Source: Euglena gracilis
Taxonomy: Eukaryota > Euglenida > Euglenophyceae > Euglenales
DNA: 64,000 nucleotides
NCBI GenBank assembly: GCA_039621445.1
Contig: CP154955.1
Coordinates: 44,539,540 to 44,603,539, forward strand
Reading direction: 5' to 3'
The translations under genes were made by a program, and so were the position numbers. The notes below the pieces were generated by a model that was not told the DNA's origin, did no database searches, and was given only the letters and a program-made list of their open reading frames with translations. Shown here in pieces: positions 52,898 through 63,117 of the stretch. How positions within the stretch are numbered: the stretch's first letter is position 1; each line of letters begins with the position of its first letter.

Positions 52898-53096
52898 GTG
52901 GTGGACGCCTTCACCGACAGGCACAACAGCCAATTAGCCACCTTCTGGGACGAGGGCGTGGATGCCTTCAGCCAGCCTTGGAGCCGTCCGGAGGCCTTGT
53001 GGATGAACCCACCTTTCCGTGTCCTGCCACAGCTCCTCTGCCACGGCCTTCGGCACGGCATCCACGCCGTGATCGTCGCCCCGGACTGGTCCCCTG
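52898..53096 (+). pseudogene. Dam-like domain fragment, cut by Element 1 copy B
   Basis: VVDAFTDRHNSQLATFW, then LWMNPPFRVLPQLL and VIVAPDW follow the same pattern as DCFATSQN, LWMNPPWTLWPEV and ICPDW in Element 1 pol. NPPF is a classic adenine-methyltransferase motif IV. A comparable Dam-like module is known from DIRS-type retroelements. The reading is interrupted by the 5' LTR of Element 1 copy B at 53097. Confidence 0.65.
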
Positions 53097-53607
53097 TGTC
53101 GGCCGCCGGCTTTCGCCGGCAGCCAAAAATTGCCAGAAGGCGCAAATTTTAAAGTCGCGGCTAACAGCCAATCAGTTAAAAAAACCCGCGACTTAAATTG
53201 GAAGCGGGTCAAATTTCGAAGCGCCTTCGAATTTGTTTTTTTTCACAGAACTTGAGGGGTTTCCCCCAATATTTGGCAAGAAGGAATACCATTGTATTGA
53301 ATTTGGCAATTGGACTTTGAATTGGAGTGGCAAGTTGATTTCATTGTTGGTCATTGATTCATTGAAGTCAATTCAATTGAAGGAGCCTTAAACACCACCG
53401 CCCACTCCCTCTATACCACCACCTTCGCCTCCATCACCTACCACTCCTTGCCCCAAGGTTTGCACATTTCATACATTCACATTTCACAGTTTCGGTTTCA
53501 ATTGTCTTCTCATTCAAGTTTCAGAGTTTCAGAAATCATGTTTCTTTCAGTTTTTGACTTCAAGAGTTTCAAGCTCCAGTGGGTTGGTTTTGCTTACAAG
53601 GTGTGCA
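53097..53607 (+). repeat. Element 1 copy B 5' LTR (511 bp)
   Basis: Starts TGTCGGCCG, ends GTGTGCA. Contains a hairpin GCCGGC-TTTC-GCCGGC near its start. A CCAAT word (53168-53172) lies between 9-bp inverted arms AAGTCGCGG (53152-53160) and CCGCGACTT (53186-53194). These are candidate promoter elements. Confidence 0.9.
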
Positions 53608-53649
53608 AGGGAGAGAGAGAGAGAGAGAAAAGTGAGATTTGCAAGCAAA

Positions 53650-56600
53650 ATGGCAGATTTTTCGATTTTGAGCAAAATTTCGGAAACCGCTAAAAAAACG
53701 ATCCTACGCACCGGCTGGGGTTGGGGAAACCACCTGGGTGAAAAAAAGGGGGTTGACTTGAGCCCACCAACCCCCGGAGAAAGCGCAGGCCCCACCCCGG
53801 AAACACCACCCCCCCTGTCGGTGGTCCTCCCCACCGGCGAGGACCCTCCGGGGCCCTCGGCCCGACGGGACTCGGCGGTCGCGGGGGCGACCGGCGCACA
53901 GGGGGTGGCGGACCCGGCGAACATGGTTAGCAGAGGTTGGCTCACTGACTTCGTCAGTGAGGATTTTTCAGATCCGGTAAACATGGCACATGAGGGCAGT
54001 TTCACCAACCCAGTTGTCTGTGAATTTTCAGAAGAATCTGCAGAAATCTGCTCGTTTTCAGGTCAATCTGTCCGAGTTTCAGATTGTGGTGAAAATTTTC
54101 TGAGATCTGTGGCAGAAATCTATTTTCAGAACGAAAAGGAAACTGAGTTTTCTGCAGCCCAGTTTTCAGAACCTGTGGCATCATTGCAAATCGTGACGGA
54201 ATCTGTGGCAGAAAACAATTTTCAGCCTGCAGAATTGTTATCATCTTCAGAATTTTCAGAAACGACACAGGAATCAGAATCTGATTCTGATTCTAGGAGG
54301 GGGTCAATTACATGCATAAGGCCCATCACGGTGGCAGGGCCAGAAAATTTTCAGCTGGTTCCACTGCACAGCAGTGATGAGGAACCAGAACCCCCAGCTT
54401 ACGAAAGCGAAACAGAGGAAGAAAAACAGGCTGAAAACGCCATAATTCAGGAAATGGTTATGCAAAGGATGAAAGCTGCTGGCATGTGGCCAGTGAATTT
54501 TTCAGGTTTTCAGCAAATTTCTGTGTCGTCACGAGACAGCAGCCCAGGGCCAGAACAAAAAATTTTGTGTTTAACAGCCCAGCCAGAACCATTGCTGTTA
54601 ACACAGAGTTCAGAAACGCAGTCAGCACAGCCAGCTGCAGCCCAGCTGCAGGTTTTTCAGCCAGCCCAGCAGTTTTCGGCTGGGTCATCTGTTCCAGCAA
54701 TCATAGGGCCAGCCCAGATGACTTCACAGGTTTTTCAGCCAGCCCAGCAGTTTTTGGCTGGGTCATCTGTTCCAGCAATCATGGGGCCATCCCAGATGAG
54801 TGGGCAGGTTTTTCAGCCAACGTTAACAATGTCTTCAAACACAGGCCCAGCCCAGGTTTTTCGACCAATTCAGCCAGATTTTTCACAGACCCAGCCACAC
54901 AAATTACAGCCAAATACCAGTTTTTCTGCAGAAACTGGGTCCGAAAACCCTGAAAATCAGCATGATGTGGAAATGGAATCGGGCTATGGCCAATCTGATG
55001 ATGATTGGAACAACTGGGGTGAAGAAATCAGTTGTAAAATTGAATGTTTACATGGCAGACTTTTGGTGCAGGAAGGAAAAAACCCTGAAAAAACGGCTGA
55101 AATTCTGGTGGGTGAGGCAGAAAACAGGCTAAATCGGGCATTGGCCATGTCACATGGGCAGACATTGAATCTGGTCAATGAGGCATTGGGCATGCATGAT
55201 CAGCGAATGGCTGATCACATTGCCATGGTGAAACGTGACATTCAGGCTGAACTGAGTTCAACCGTAAACGACTTGCTTTTGCAGTTTCAGCAAAATGGTG
55301 AAATGGTGCAAAATCTGGCCCAATGCCAAAGGCATTTGTTGACTGTGGAAATGGAACGGCAGTTTGCTGAAAAAGTTAAGAAAGTGGAGGATGGAGTAAA
55401 CACGTTTTTTGAGGCCCAGGTTGAGGGGTTGAGAAAAAATGTGAGGGATTTTTCTCAGAAGCTGTCATTTTTGGAAAAATCTGTGGGGGAGATGCACGTG
55501 GTGGTGTAACAAGTGGGGGAGAAGGAAAAACAGCAGGAAATTGCTGTTAATCAGGTCAAATCTGCAGTTGGTGAGCTAAGCTCTGATCTGGAGGGACGTT
55601 TTGGGATCATTTTTCAGCAATGCAAAGGTTTGGGGGAGACTGAGTGTGCCAATTTTCAGGCACAGGCTGAGAAATTGAAGGAATTTTCACAGTCCCTGGA
55701 GCGAGAGAGCAAAGCTCTGAATGATCGTTTGGGGAGGTTGGAGAATTTTCTGGGTCGGAAAGATTTTCCCATTGAGAAAGTCTGTGACCTGATTAACAAG
55801 AGTGAAGAAACAATTCGGTTGGAGGTGCAAAGGGAGTTGGGGCTGCAAACGAGAAAGAATTTGGAGGTCATTATCAGTGAAATGTTGCAGGAAAGGTTGA
55901 GGCTGAGTGAAAGGGAGGGGCAGTTTGAGAAAGTTCGGGCTGAAATGGAAAATTCGATGAAACAGCAGGTTGGAGTTTTACTGCAACAGCACTCCAGTGA
56001 ACTTTTTAAAGAACAGCGGGAGCGGAAAAAATTGCAGCAAAAGCTGGATTTATTTCAGGCTGAGTTTTTGGTGATGAAAAATCAGCAAGCTGAATCTGCC
56101 AAATCTGTGACAGTGGATCTGACAAAGGAAACGGGAGAAAAATCAGCTGGAAAACCAGAAATCGAAGAGTTTGATCTTTTTGGTTACAACGATTTACCTG
56201 TGATCGAGAAAAATCCGGTTGAAATTGAAGGCTATGAATACGCTGAACCAGGGTCACATGCGACACATGTCAGGCAGGTTTGTGCACAACCTGTGGGGGC
56301 AGTGCCTGCAGGTGCAGGACTGGTTTCATCAAATGCAGTGGCAACGCATCAATTGATGAAAAACCTGGTAGCTCCAAATTTTTCTGGACAGCCAAAAGAC
56401 TGGTCGTCCTTTGTGCGGGATTGGGATCAATATTTCCGGACGTTGGTTATTTTGCAAAATGGACATATGTCTGATTCACTCAAGCTTCAGCTTTTTGCAA
56501 TGACGCTGGACGACACAAATCAAAAGGAATTGCAATTCCGACTGGAATTAAACGGAAAAACATCTTTCGAGGAGGAATTTGACAGGCTTGAAGGGAAATA

Positions 56601-57642
56601 TGCTGGAACTCAATCCGACTGTGCCAGAAAAAAATGGTATGATGTGAACCTCGTGAACCAAGGGAAAATTACCGTACAGGAATGGCGAGATTTTGTCATA
56701 AATTTCAGAATAGCCTGGAGACAGGTGAAAAGCGCCACTGACGATGAGGCAGAAAGACTGGTCAAGGGAAAACTGCCAAATTTCATTTTGCATTGGGTCG
56801 CCGATGAGGAGGAAAGGAAATCAACGTGTGGACCGAAAGTCAAAATGTACCCTGGAGTGCCTGCAACCGAGGAAAACATTATTTGTGCTGTGGAACGTGT
56901 CACTGGGGAAAAGCCCTGCAAGGTTTCGAAAGTTTCACCGCTGGAGTTCGAAGTCTTTTTGCCCAACACTACGATTTGCGACAAACTGAAAGAGGTCAGT
57001 GGGAAACCAATCACAGGCACGGATAAAAGGATCAAAATTGTGGAGGAACAGCCAAAAATGGGAGTTGAAGAAATTTTCCGTTTTGTTGAGCGAAAATTGT
57101 CATCCAGGGATTCTCAAGACATGATACACAGTTCCAGGGAGCCAAATGCATTTGGAAACCGGAGGGCCAGGTCTGCTAAGGCAGATCGGGCCAAGGGGTC
57201 CAGGACACCCTCCCCAACACGGTCAGCAAAGGGGGGCGAAACGGTGGCAAAACCGTCTGTTGGAAAATCAGATTCACAGGTGGCAGCTCCTGCGACCAAT
57301 GCAAACGTGAACCCCCCCGTGCAAAATCCAGTGCCAGTGGTTCGATCACAGTCATTGCCACCCCCCCCAGCAATCTCAATTTGGCAATGGGGGGGGGGAT
57401 GGAGAAATGATTCTGGGTGGAATTCAAATGCCAACACCAATTTTCAGGGAAATCAGTGGTGGCACTCAAATCAACAGAATTTTGATTCACAGTCTGGTGG
57501 TGGCAAAGGCAAAGGCAAAGGCAAGGGCAAAGGAAACAATTCTTGGGGGGAAGGAAACAATGGAAATGACTGGTCTAGGGGAAAGGGCCAGGATGGTGGA
57601 AAAGGCAAAGGAAAAGGAAGGGGGAAAGGAAACCGTTGCTAG
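53650..57642 (+). pseudogene. Element 1 copy B gag (one nonsense codon)
   Basis: ATG at 53650 (MADFSILSKISETAKK) is only 42 bp after the LTR. The protein, about 1330 aa if read through, has a proline-rich leader, a long glutamate/glutamine/phenylalanine-rich part with two near-identical QVFQPAQQF repeats (absent once in copy A), heptad-patterned helices (55000-56100), the capsid-like block (56350-56900) and a GKGKGKGKGKG tail. The CCHC knuckle is missing; the tail may replace it in nucleic-acid binding. TAA at 55507-55509 replaces CAA of copy A. At 57361-57410, extra C and G bases (+3 in total) change about ten residues without breaking the frame. Confidence 0.9.
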
Positions 57643-57705
57643 GACAGCCGGGGTGGACCGTTGGGGGCGGGAGCCGCCCTGGGCTCGCATACCCAGCCCC
57701 ACACA
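57640..57705 (+). promoter_or_regulatory. Putative stop-codon readthrough signal between gag and pol
   Basis: TAG (57640-57642) is the only stop between gag and pol, which are in the same frame; copy A has the same arrangement at 25769-25771. Downstream lie GGGCGG-GAG-CCGCCC (about 57664-57678) and CTGGG/CCCAG arms around CTCGCATA, which could form overlapping hairpins. In-frame readthrough with downstream structure is the gag-pol strategy of gammaretroviruses (established); its use here is inferred. Confidence 0.6.
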
Positions 57706-60700
57706 AAGACATACGCAAATCCCAGGTGGCATGAGAAATCTCGTGCGAGTGAAAACAAAACCACGATGAAAAATCTGCCATCCCAAGAGATCTCTGCGCA
57801 AGGTGTGTCCAGTGTGTCGGGTGTGTGCGTGCGTGACGTGCAAATCTGTGATTCAGCCCAAATCTGTAAAAAACCAGACCTCATAAGAGGTCGTGCACAG
57901 CCTTCCGTAAAGAAAAGAGCTTTAGACCTTTTTTGCGGTAAAGGCTCGGTTGGGGATTGCCTGAGAGAGCAGGGGTTTAAGGTTGTGTCAGTGGACATAA
58001 ACGCCAGATTTAACCCAACCCACTGTGCAAATATTTTGGAGTGGAGATATTGGAGGTACCCCCCCGGATATTTTCAGATCATCGCTGCGGGGGTGCCCTG
58101 TACAGAATATAGCTTGGCCAAAACATTGGAAGTCAGAAAATTGGAGGGGGCAGATCGGCTGGTCAAAAAAACTTTGGAGATTATCGAATATTTCAAGCCA
58201 AAGTTGTGGTGGATTGAAAATCCCCGTCATGGACTTTTGCGGAAAAGACCCTGTGTTCAGAATCTGACTTTTGTCGATGTTGATTATTGTCAGTTTTCAG
58301 ATTGGGGATATCAAAAGCCCACCCGAATCTGGGGGAGCGAAAATCTGAGCAAGCTACAAAACAAACTTTGTGATGGCCAGACCTGCCCGAATTTGATTCC
58401 TGGGGGGAGGAGTCACCGAGAAAAGTTGGGAGGATATGGAATGACAGTTGGTACTCAGAAAAAATGGAGGATGCCCAAACAACTGGTGGAGTATTTGTTA
58501 ACCGTGTTGGAACGAAAAAGCGGATATCGTAGGGAGGATTATGCTGTTAGGAAAGTTTGTATGGAGGAAATTGAGAAGGAATTTCGGGTTAAGGCGGAAC
58601 GGGATTGTTTTGCAACCAGCCAAAATACCAGGTGTGAAAAGTTTTATGGGGAGGATGATGATGCCATGAAAAAGGATTGGGGGGCGGAGGAAACGTTGTG
58701 GATGAACCCCCCCTGGACTTTGTGGCCTGAGGTGGCTGAAAAATTGCAAAATTCCAATTGTCGGGCAATTTGCATTTGCCCAGACTGGAATAGGAGGTGG
58801 GTGAAAAATCTGGTGGCTATGGCTGTCAAAAAGATTTATTTTCCCAAGGGGACAAAGTTGTTTGAGGCTGATGGGAGGATTTTGAGGGGTACCCGTTGGG
58901 GGGTGTGGGCCTTGTTGATTGATAGAAGGCAACCCTCCCAGGGGGGGGCAGCCCCAGGGAAGAAAAAATTGGTGCGGCTGAAAAAAAGAATGTTGAGGGG
59001 GACAAAAACTCGGGGAGGATCGAAGAAACTCGGGGAGGACAGACAACTTCTGTTAAAAACCCAGATTAAGTTGGCAAATGGGGAGGAAAAAACGGCCAGA
59101 ATTTTGATTGACACGGGGGCGGAGGCAAACCTCATTCGACAAGGGTTGATAGGGGACCACCTAATGTATCCTGCTAAGGACCCGTTAAGGTTTGAAACTG
59201 CCAATGGGCAAACTTTGGCGGGGGGGAGCAGATGTGCAAAGGTGAAAATGATCCTTCAACAAAATTGGAATGAGGAAAGGGAAATTGAGTGTGTGGAATA
59301 CGAGGTTGAATTTTATGAGGCAAACATCAAAGTTGATGCAATTCTTTCTTATCCATGGTTGGCAGAAGCAAAATTGGGAATTTTTCCACACCACAAGGCG
59401 TTGGTGAAAGACAGCACCGACCTGATTTTTCTGCGGGGTGTTGAAAAACGGAGGGGACAGAAAAAATTCAGTGATGACAAAAATTTTTCAGTGGACAATG
59501 TGACTGTGGCGGACTGTGCTTCGTTTGGGTTGCAAAAACTTGGTCTTTGTTTGCCATTGGAAGGGTTGGACCAGGAATTGCAATTTTTGAGCGATGAGGA
59601 CCTGGGGGAGGTTGCCACAAATTTGGAGGGAAGTGACCCCCCAGTGCAAGTTATCAACCGAATGATAATTGCAAGGGAGGGGGAGGACAAAAAAGAGGAG
59701 GAACGGGTAGTCAAGTTGAGGGAACAAGTTTTGGAAGATTACAGGGGGACGGTATTTCGGTCATCGCCATTTCCAGACCCCCCCGAAAGAGGACAATATG
59801 GTTATGCATACATACCTTTGAAGGAGGGGGCAAAGCCAACCAGACAGAAGCCTTTTTTCATGCACGGTGAGCGGAAAGAGGCACTTGAAAAAATCACCCA
59901 AGACTGGCTCGACAAAAAATACATTGAGCCAGCCACAGCCAAAAATTCTGAATGGCTGTCCCAGACTTTTCCAGTTCCAAAAAAATCCAACGATTTTCCT
60001 TGGAGGGGGGTGGTGGACCTCAGGGGGCCAAACAGCCAAACAAGGCGATGCAACTACCCCCTACCCAAAATTGAAGACATTTTGGTCAAACATGGTGCAA
60101 ACCAAATGTTTTCGATCATCGATTTGAAGCAAGCTTTTCACCAACAACCTTTACACCCAGAAAGTCGACCCATAACGTGTTGTTTTACCCCCAAAGGCAT
60201 TTTTCAGTGGAGGGTGAACGTAATGGGTTTGACAAATGCCCCCCAGCAATTTCAGCAAATGATCGATGACCGTTTGACACCAGTAAGGGATATCGCCACA
60301 GGGTACATAGACGACATACTGGTGGGGACAACGGTCGGGGAAGGGGAGGATCTAGTGGGGGCACATGAAAAAGATTTGAGGAGGGTGTTGGAAGTGCTCA
60401 AAACAGAACTTTTGGTGGCTGATGAATTCAAAGCCAAACTTGTGATGGAGGAGGTTGAATTTTGTGGACAAATTTTAGGAAACGGGACTAGGAGGCCTGC
60501 ACCGGGTAAGTTACGAGCGATCGAAAAGTGGGAGGTTCCAAAAACAATTACGGCTTTGAGAGCCTTTTTGGGATTCACAAATTATTACAATGCATACATT
60601 CACATGTATGCGGAAGTAGCTGCCCGATTGCAAGACAAATTGAAAGTCCCCAGGGAGGTGGGAAAGAAAGGAAGTCGAAAACCTGTGGAATTTGATGGGG

Positions 60701-63117
60701 AGGATTTAAAAGCTTTTGAGGAGCTGAAAAAAAGGTTGTGTTCGGGCCTAATGTTGCAACGGGTAGACCCAGATAAACCCTTTGTGCTAAGGGTTGATGC
60801 CAGTGGGTACGCCGTGGGGGCAACGTTAGAGCAAATGAAGGAGGGGGGAGGAAGACCCACAGCCCAGGATGTGATTGAGAAAAAAACTGTGCCAGTGGCT
60901 TTTATGTCTCGAAAATTGACCGAGGGGCAAAGAAAATGGACCCCCAGGGAGTTGGAGACGTACGCCATAATTTTGGCACTACAAAAATGGGAGAGTTGGA
61001 TTGGATTGCAACCCGTTTTGGTTTTAACCGACCACCAAAGTTTGGAGTCTTGGACAAGGGAGGTCCTAGACACCCCCAGTGGTCCGGTTGGGAGGAGGGC
61101 GAGATGGCATCAAATTTTCTCCAAGTATGACTTGACGGTGGGACATATCCCGGGTAAAGAAAATACCATAGCCGATATCCTTAGTCGGTGGGCATACCCA
61201 GCTTCACAGGCCCTAAGGGACATAAGTAAGCACGGGTCAGCCGAAGACAAGGATGAAATGGAAAATTTTATCCGGGAGGAAAAAGAAGAGGAAAAACAGT
61301 GTTTGGAGATAAGAATCAAAAACCAGCCCAATTTACGTAATGCCTGGATACGGGGGGTGACAACCCGTAGTGGCAAAAACGTAACACCTGAGGAGGAAAA
61401 AGGAGAGTGCACAAGGAGGGGAACCGAGGGTGGGGTAGACCCAGGAGGAAAAGACACCCCTGTGGACACCCACTCACAAGGGCCCAGGAAAGAAAAGAAA
61501 CGAGTTCATTTTTGGGATGAGAAAGTGGGGGGGGAGACGACCCCTGTCCCGGAGACGGCTGAAAGTTCGAGGGGGGACACTCGTATGGAAGTGGGGGACG
61601 CCCTGCCAAGTACGACCCCTAAGGATATTAAGCCCGTATGGGAGCGTGATTGGGGGGAAGCATATTCCCGATGCCCCACATGGAAAGAAAAATGGGAGGC
61701 TACCAAAGGTGGTTCAGTTTGGCCCAAAAGCTATAAAGTCTTGAACGGTCAACTGTTTTTTGAGGAAAAGTTGTGTGTGCCTGAAAGTTTCCAACCCTTG
61801 GTGATTCAAGAAAATCACGAGTTTTTGGGGCACGTTGGCCCTGAAAAAGTTTGGAAACACATGACAATCCGTTTTGTTTGGGCTGATGAAAAGGCTGCAA
61901 AGCAACTCAACCAAAATTGCAGCAAAAATTGTTCCACATGCCAAGCGAGTGTGAGGGGGGAGAGTTTGAAAGGACCGATCGAGTCCACACCCATACCCCC
62001 TGCACTAATGACAAGTGTTGCCATCGATTTGTTTCGAATGCCAAGGGTTTTACACGATGGGGGGGAGTATGACACCCTAGCCCTTTGTGTGGATAGGCAT
62101 TCGGGTTGGATTGTGGGGGTTGCATGCAAGGACAAGGGATTAACCGGTGCCAAGTTGGCTAAGGAAATGGTGAAAAATCAGTGGAGGCCTTTTGGGGTTC
62201 CCTCGGTCATCTCAAGTGACCAAGGGAGCCATTTCACAAGCACTTGGTGGAAAAACATGTGTGCACTTTTGGGGATTAGGCAAGCGTATTCCCAAGCATA
62301 CCACCACCAAGCAAACGGGAGGGTTGAGAGAGCCGGACAACAGGTAATGGAGGTGTTGAGAAAATTGTATGTGGAAGAAAAAATTAATTGGGTTGAAGCT
62401 TTACCCCAAGTTTTGGACCGAATTCATGACGTAAAAGGGGAAAGCGGATTGAGCCCATATGAAATTGTGACTGGAAGGGAAAGACCATTGGCAGGGGTAC
62501 CCTACCAACCACCCAAAGAATGTGAGGATTCGGTGGAGTTTTTCCATAGGATGCAAGACATTGATGGGAGGGTGGCTAGGATACTCAACAAAAAGCACGA
62601 GGAGGAGGTGGCAAGGATAAATAAGGGGAGGAAAGAAATGGAACCCCTAAAGGTGGGGACGACGGTTTGGTATAGGAGACCCGAGGGGTCGGGTGAGAAG
62701 CTTGACTCTAGGTGGGTGGGACCTGGGGTCGTGAAGGGTAGAGAAGGGGAACGGAGTTATGTAATTGAGATGAAACCTGGGGTGGAGACAAAAGCTCATA
62801 AGAGTTTTTTGAAGGAATATCGGGAACCCCAAGTGGAAGGTAAGGGGGTGCCTCTTTTTTACTATAAACGGACCGAAAAAGAAGAAGAGGCATTACCTGA
62901 TGAGTGGGAGGTGGAAAAAATCTTAAAGCACCGGAAAGGAAAGGATGGAAAGTGGGAGTTTTTAACCAAGTGGGTCGGATATGAGGACGGGGAGGAGACC
63001 TGGGAACCGGCAGGAAATTTTATTCACCGTTTCAGTGGGGAGTTTGTGAAATATTGCCGTGAGAAAAAAGTGAAAATGGACATAATGTCCGAACTTAAAA
63101 TTGACGGTGGGCCATAG
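57643..63117 (+). CDS. Element 1 copy B pol: C5-MTase-like, Dam-like, protease, RT, RNase H, integrase, chromodomain
   Basis: Open for about 1820 codons; residues are counted from 57661. C5-methyltransferase-like domain at about 86-285: DLFCGKG (89-95), GVPCTEYS with the PC at 146-147, and WWIENP (EN at 186-187). Dam-like domain at about 312-422: DCFATSQN, NPPW (349-352). Protease: ILIDTGAEAN (DTG 484-486). RT: LPKIEDILVKHG, YIDD (882-885). RNase H: RVDASGYAVG (D1046). Integrase: zinc motif with GHVGPEKVWKHM...CSTCQ; D1456, D1520 and E1556 with the D35E spacing. Chromodomain: about 1748-1797. All catalytic motifs of the retrotransposition enzymes are present. First in-frame ATG is at 57766; synthesis is more likely by readthrough of the TAG. 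Methylation activity is inferred from motifs only. Confidence 0.92.
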   Translation, partial: DSRGGPLGAGAALGSHTQPHTKTYANPRWHEKSRASENKTTMKNLPSQEISAQGVSSVSGVCVRDVQICDSAQICKKPDLIRGRAQPSVKKRALDLFCGKGSVGDCLREQGFKVVSVDINARFNPTHCANILEWRYWRYPPGYFQIIAAGVPCTEYSLAKTLEVRKLEGADRLVKKTLEIIEYFKPKLWWIENPRHGLLRKRPCVQNLTFVDVDYCQFSDWGYQKPTRIWGSENLSKLQNKLCDGQTCPNLIPGGRSHREKLGGYGMTVGTQKKWRMPKQLVEYLLTVLERKSGYRREDYAVRKVCMEEIEKEFRVKAERDCFATSQNTRCEKFYGEDDDAMKKDWGAEETLWMNPPWTLWPEVAEKLQNSNCRAICICPDWNRRWVKNLVAMAVKKIYFPKGTKLFEADGRILRGTRWGVWALLIDRRQPSQGGAAPGKKKLVRLKKRMLRGTKTRGGSKKLGEDRQLLLKTQIKLANGEEKTARILIDTGAEANLIRQGLIGDHLMYPAKDPLRFETANGQTLAGGSRCAKVKMILQQNWNEEREIECVEYEVEFYEANIKVDAILSYPWLAEAKLGIFPHHKALVKDSTDLIFLRGVEKRRGQKKFSDDKNFSVDNVTVADCASFGLQKLGLCLPLEGLDQELQFLSDEDLGEVATNLEGSDPPVQVINRMIIAREGEDKKEEERVVKLREQVLEDYRGTVFRSSPFPDPPERGQYGYAYIPLKEGAKPTRQKPFFMHGERKEALEKITQDWLDKKYIEPATAKNSEWLSQTFPVPKKSNDFPWRGVVDLRGPNSQTRRCNYPLPKIEDILVKHGANQMFSIIDLKQAFHQQPLHPESRPITCCFTPKGIFQWRVNVMGLTNAPQQFQQMIDDRLTPVRDIATGYIDDILVGTTVGEGEDLVGAHEKDLRRVLEVLKTELLVADEFKAKLVMEEVEFCGQILGNGTRRPAPGKLRAIEKWEVPKTITALRAFLGFTNYYNAYIHMYAEVAARLQDKLKVPREVGKKGSRKPVEFDGEDLKAFEELKKRLCSGLMLQRVDPDKPFVLRVDASGYAVGATLEQMKEGGGRPTAQDVIEKKTVPVAFMSRKLTEGQRKWTPRELETYAIILALQKWESWIGLQPVLVLTDHQSLESWTREVLDTPSGPVGRRARWHQIFSKYDLTVGHIPGKENTIADILSRWAYPASQALRDISKHGSAEDKDEMENFIREEKEEEKQCLEIRIKNQPNLRNAWIRGVTTRSGKNVTPEEEKGECTRRGTEGGVDPGGKDTPVDTHSQGPRKEKKRVHFWDEKVGGETTPVPETAESSRGDTRMEVGDALPSTTPKDIKPVWERDWGEAYSRCPTWKEKWEATKGGSVWPKSYKVLNGQLFFEEKLCVPESFQPLVIQENHEFLGHVGPEKVWKHMTIRFVWADEKAAKQLNQNCSKNCSTCQASVRGESLKGPIESTPIPPALMTSVAIDLFRMPRVLHDGGEYDTLALCVDRHSGWIVGVACKDKGLTGAKLAKEMVKNQWRPFGVPSVISSDQGSHFTSTWWKNMCALLGIRQAYSQAYHHQANGRVERAGQQVMEVLRKLYVEEKINWVEALPQVLDRIHDVKGESGLSPYEIVTGRERPLAGVPYQPPKECEDSVEFFHRMQDIDGRVARILNKKHEEEVARINKGRKEMEPLKVGTTVWYRRPEGSGEKLDSRWVGPGVVKGREGERSYVIEMKPGVETKAHKSFLKEYREPQVEGKGVPLFYYKRTEKEEEALPDEWEVEKILKHRKGKDGKWEFLTKWVGYEDGEETWEPAGNFIHRFSGEFVKYCREKKVKMDIMSELKIDGGP

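Noticed and set aside
57407-57769. Separate small gene overlapping the gag end, rich in lysine
   Set aside because: It is the alternate frame of the GGCAAAGGC codon repeats of gag and has no independent support.
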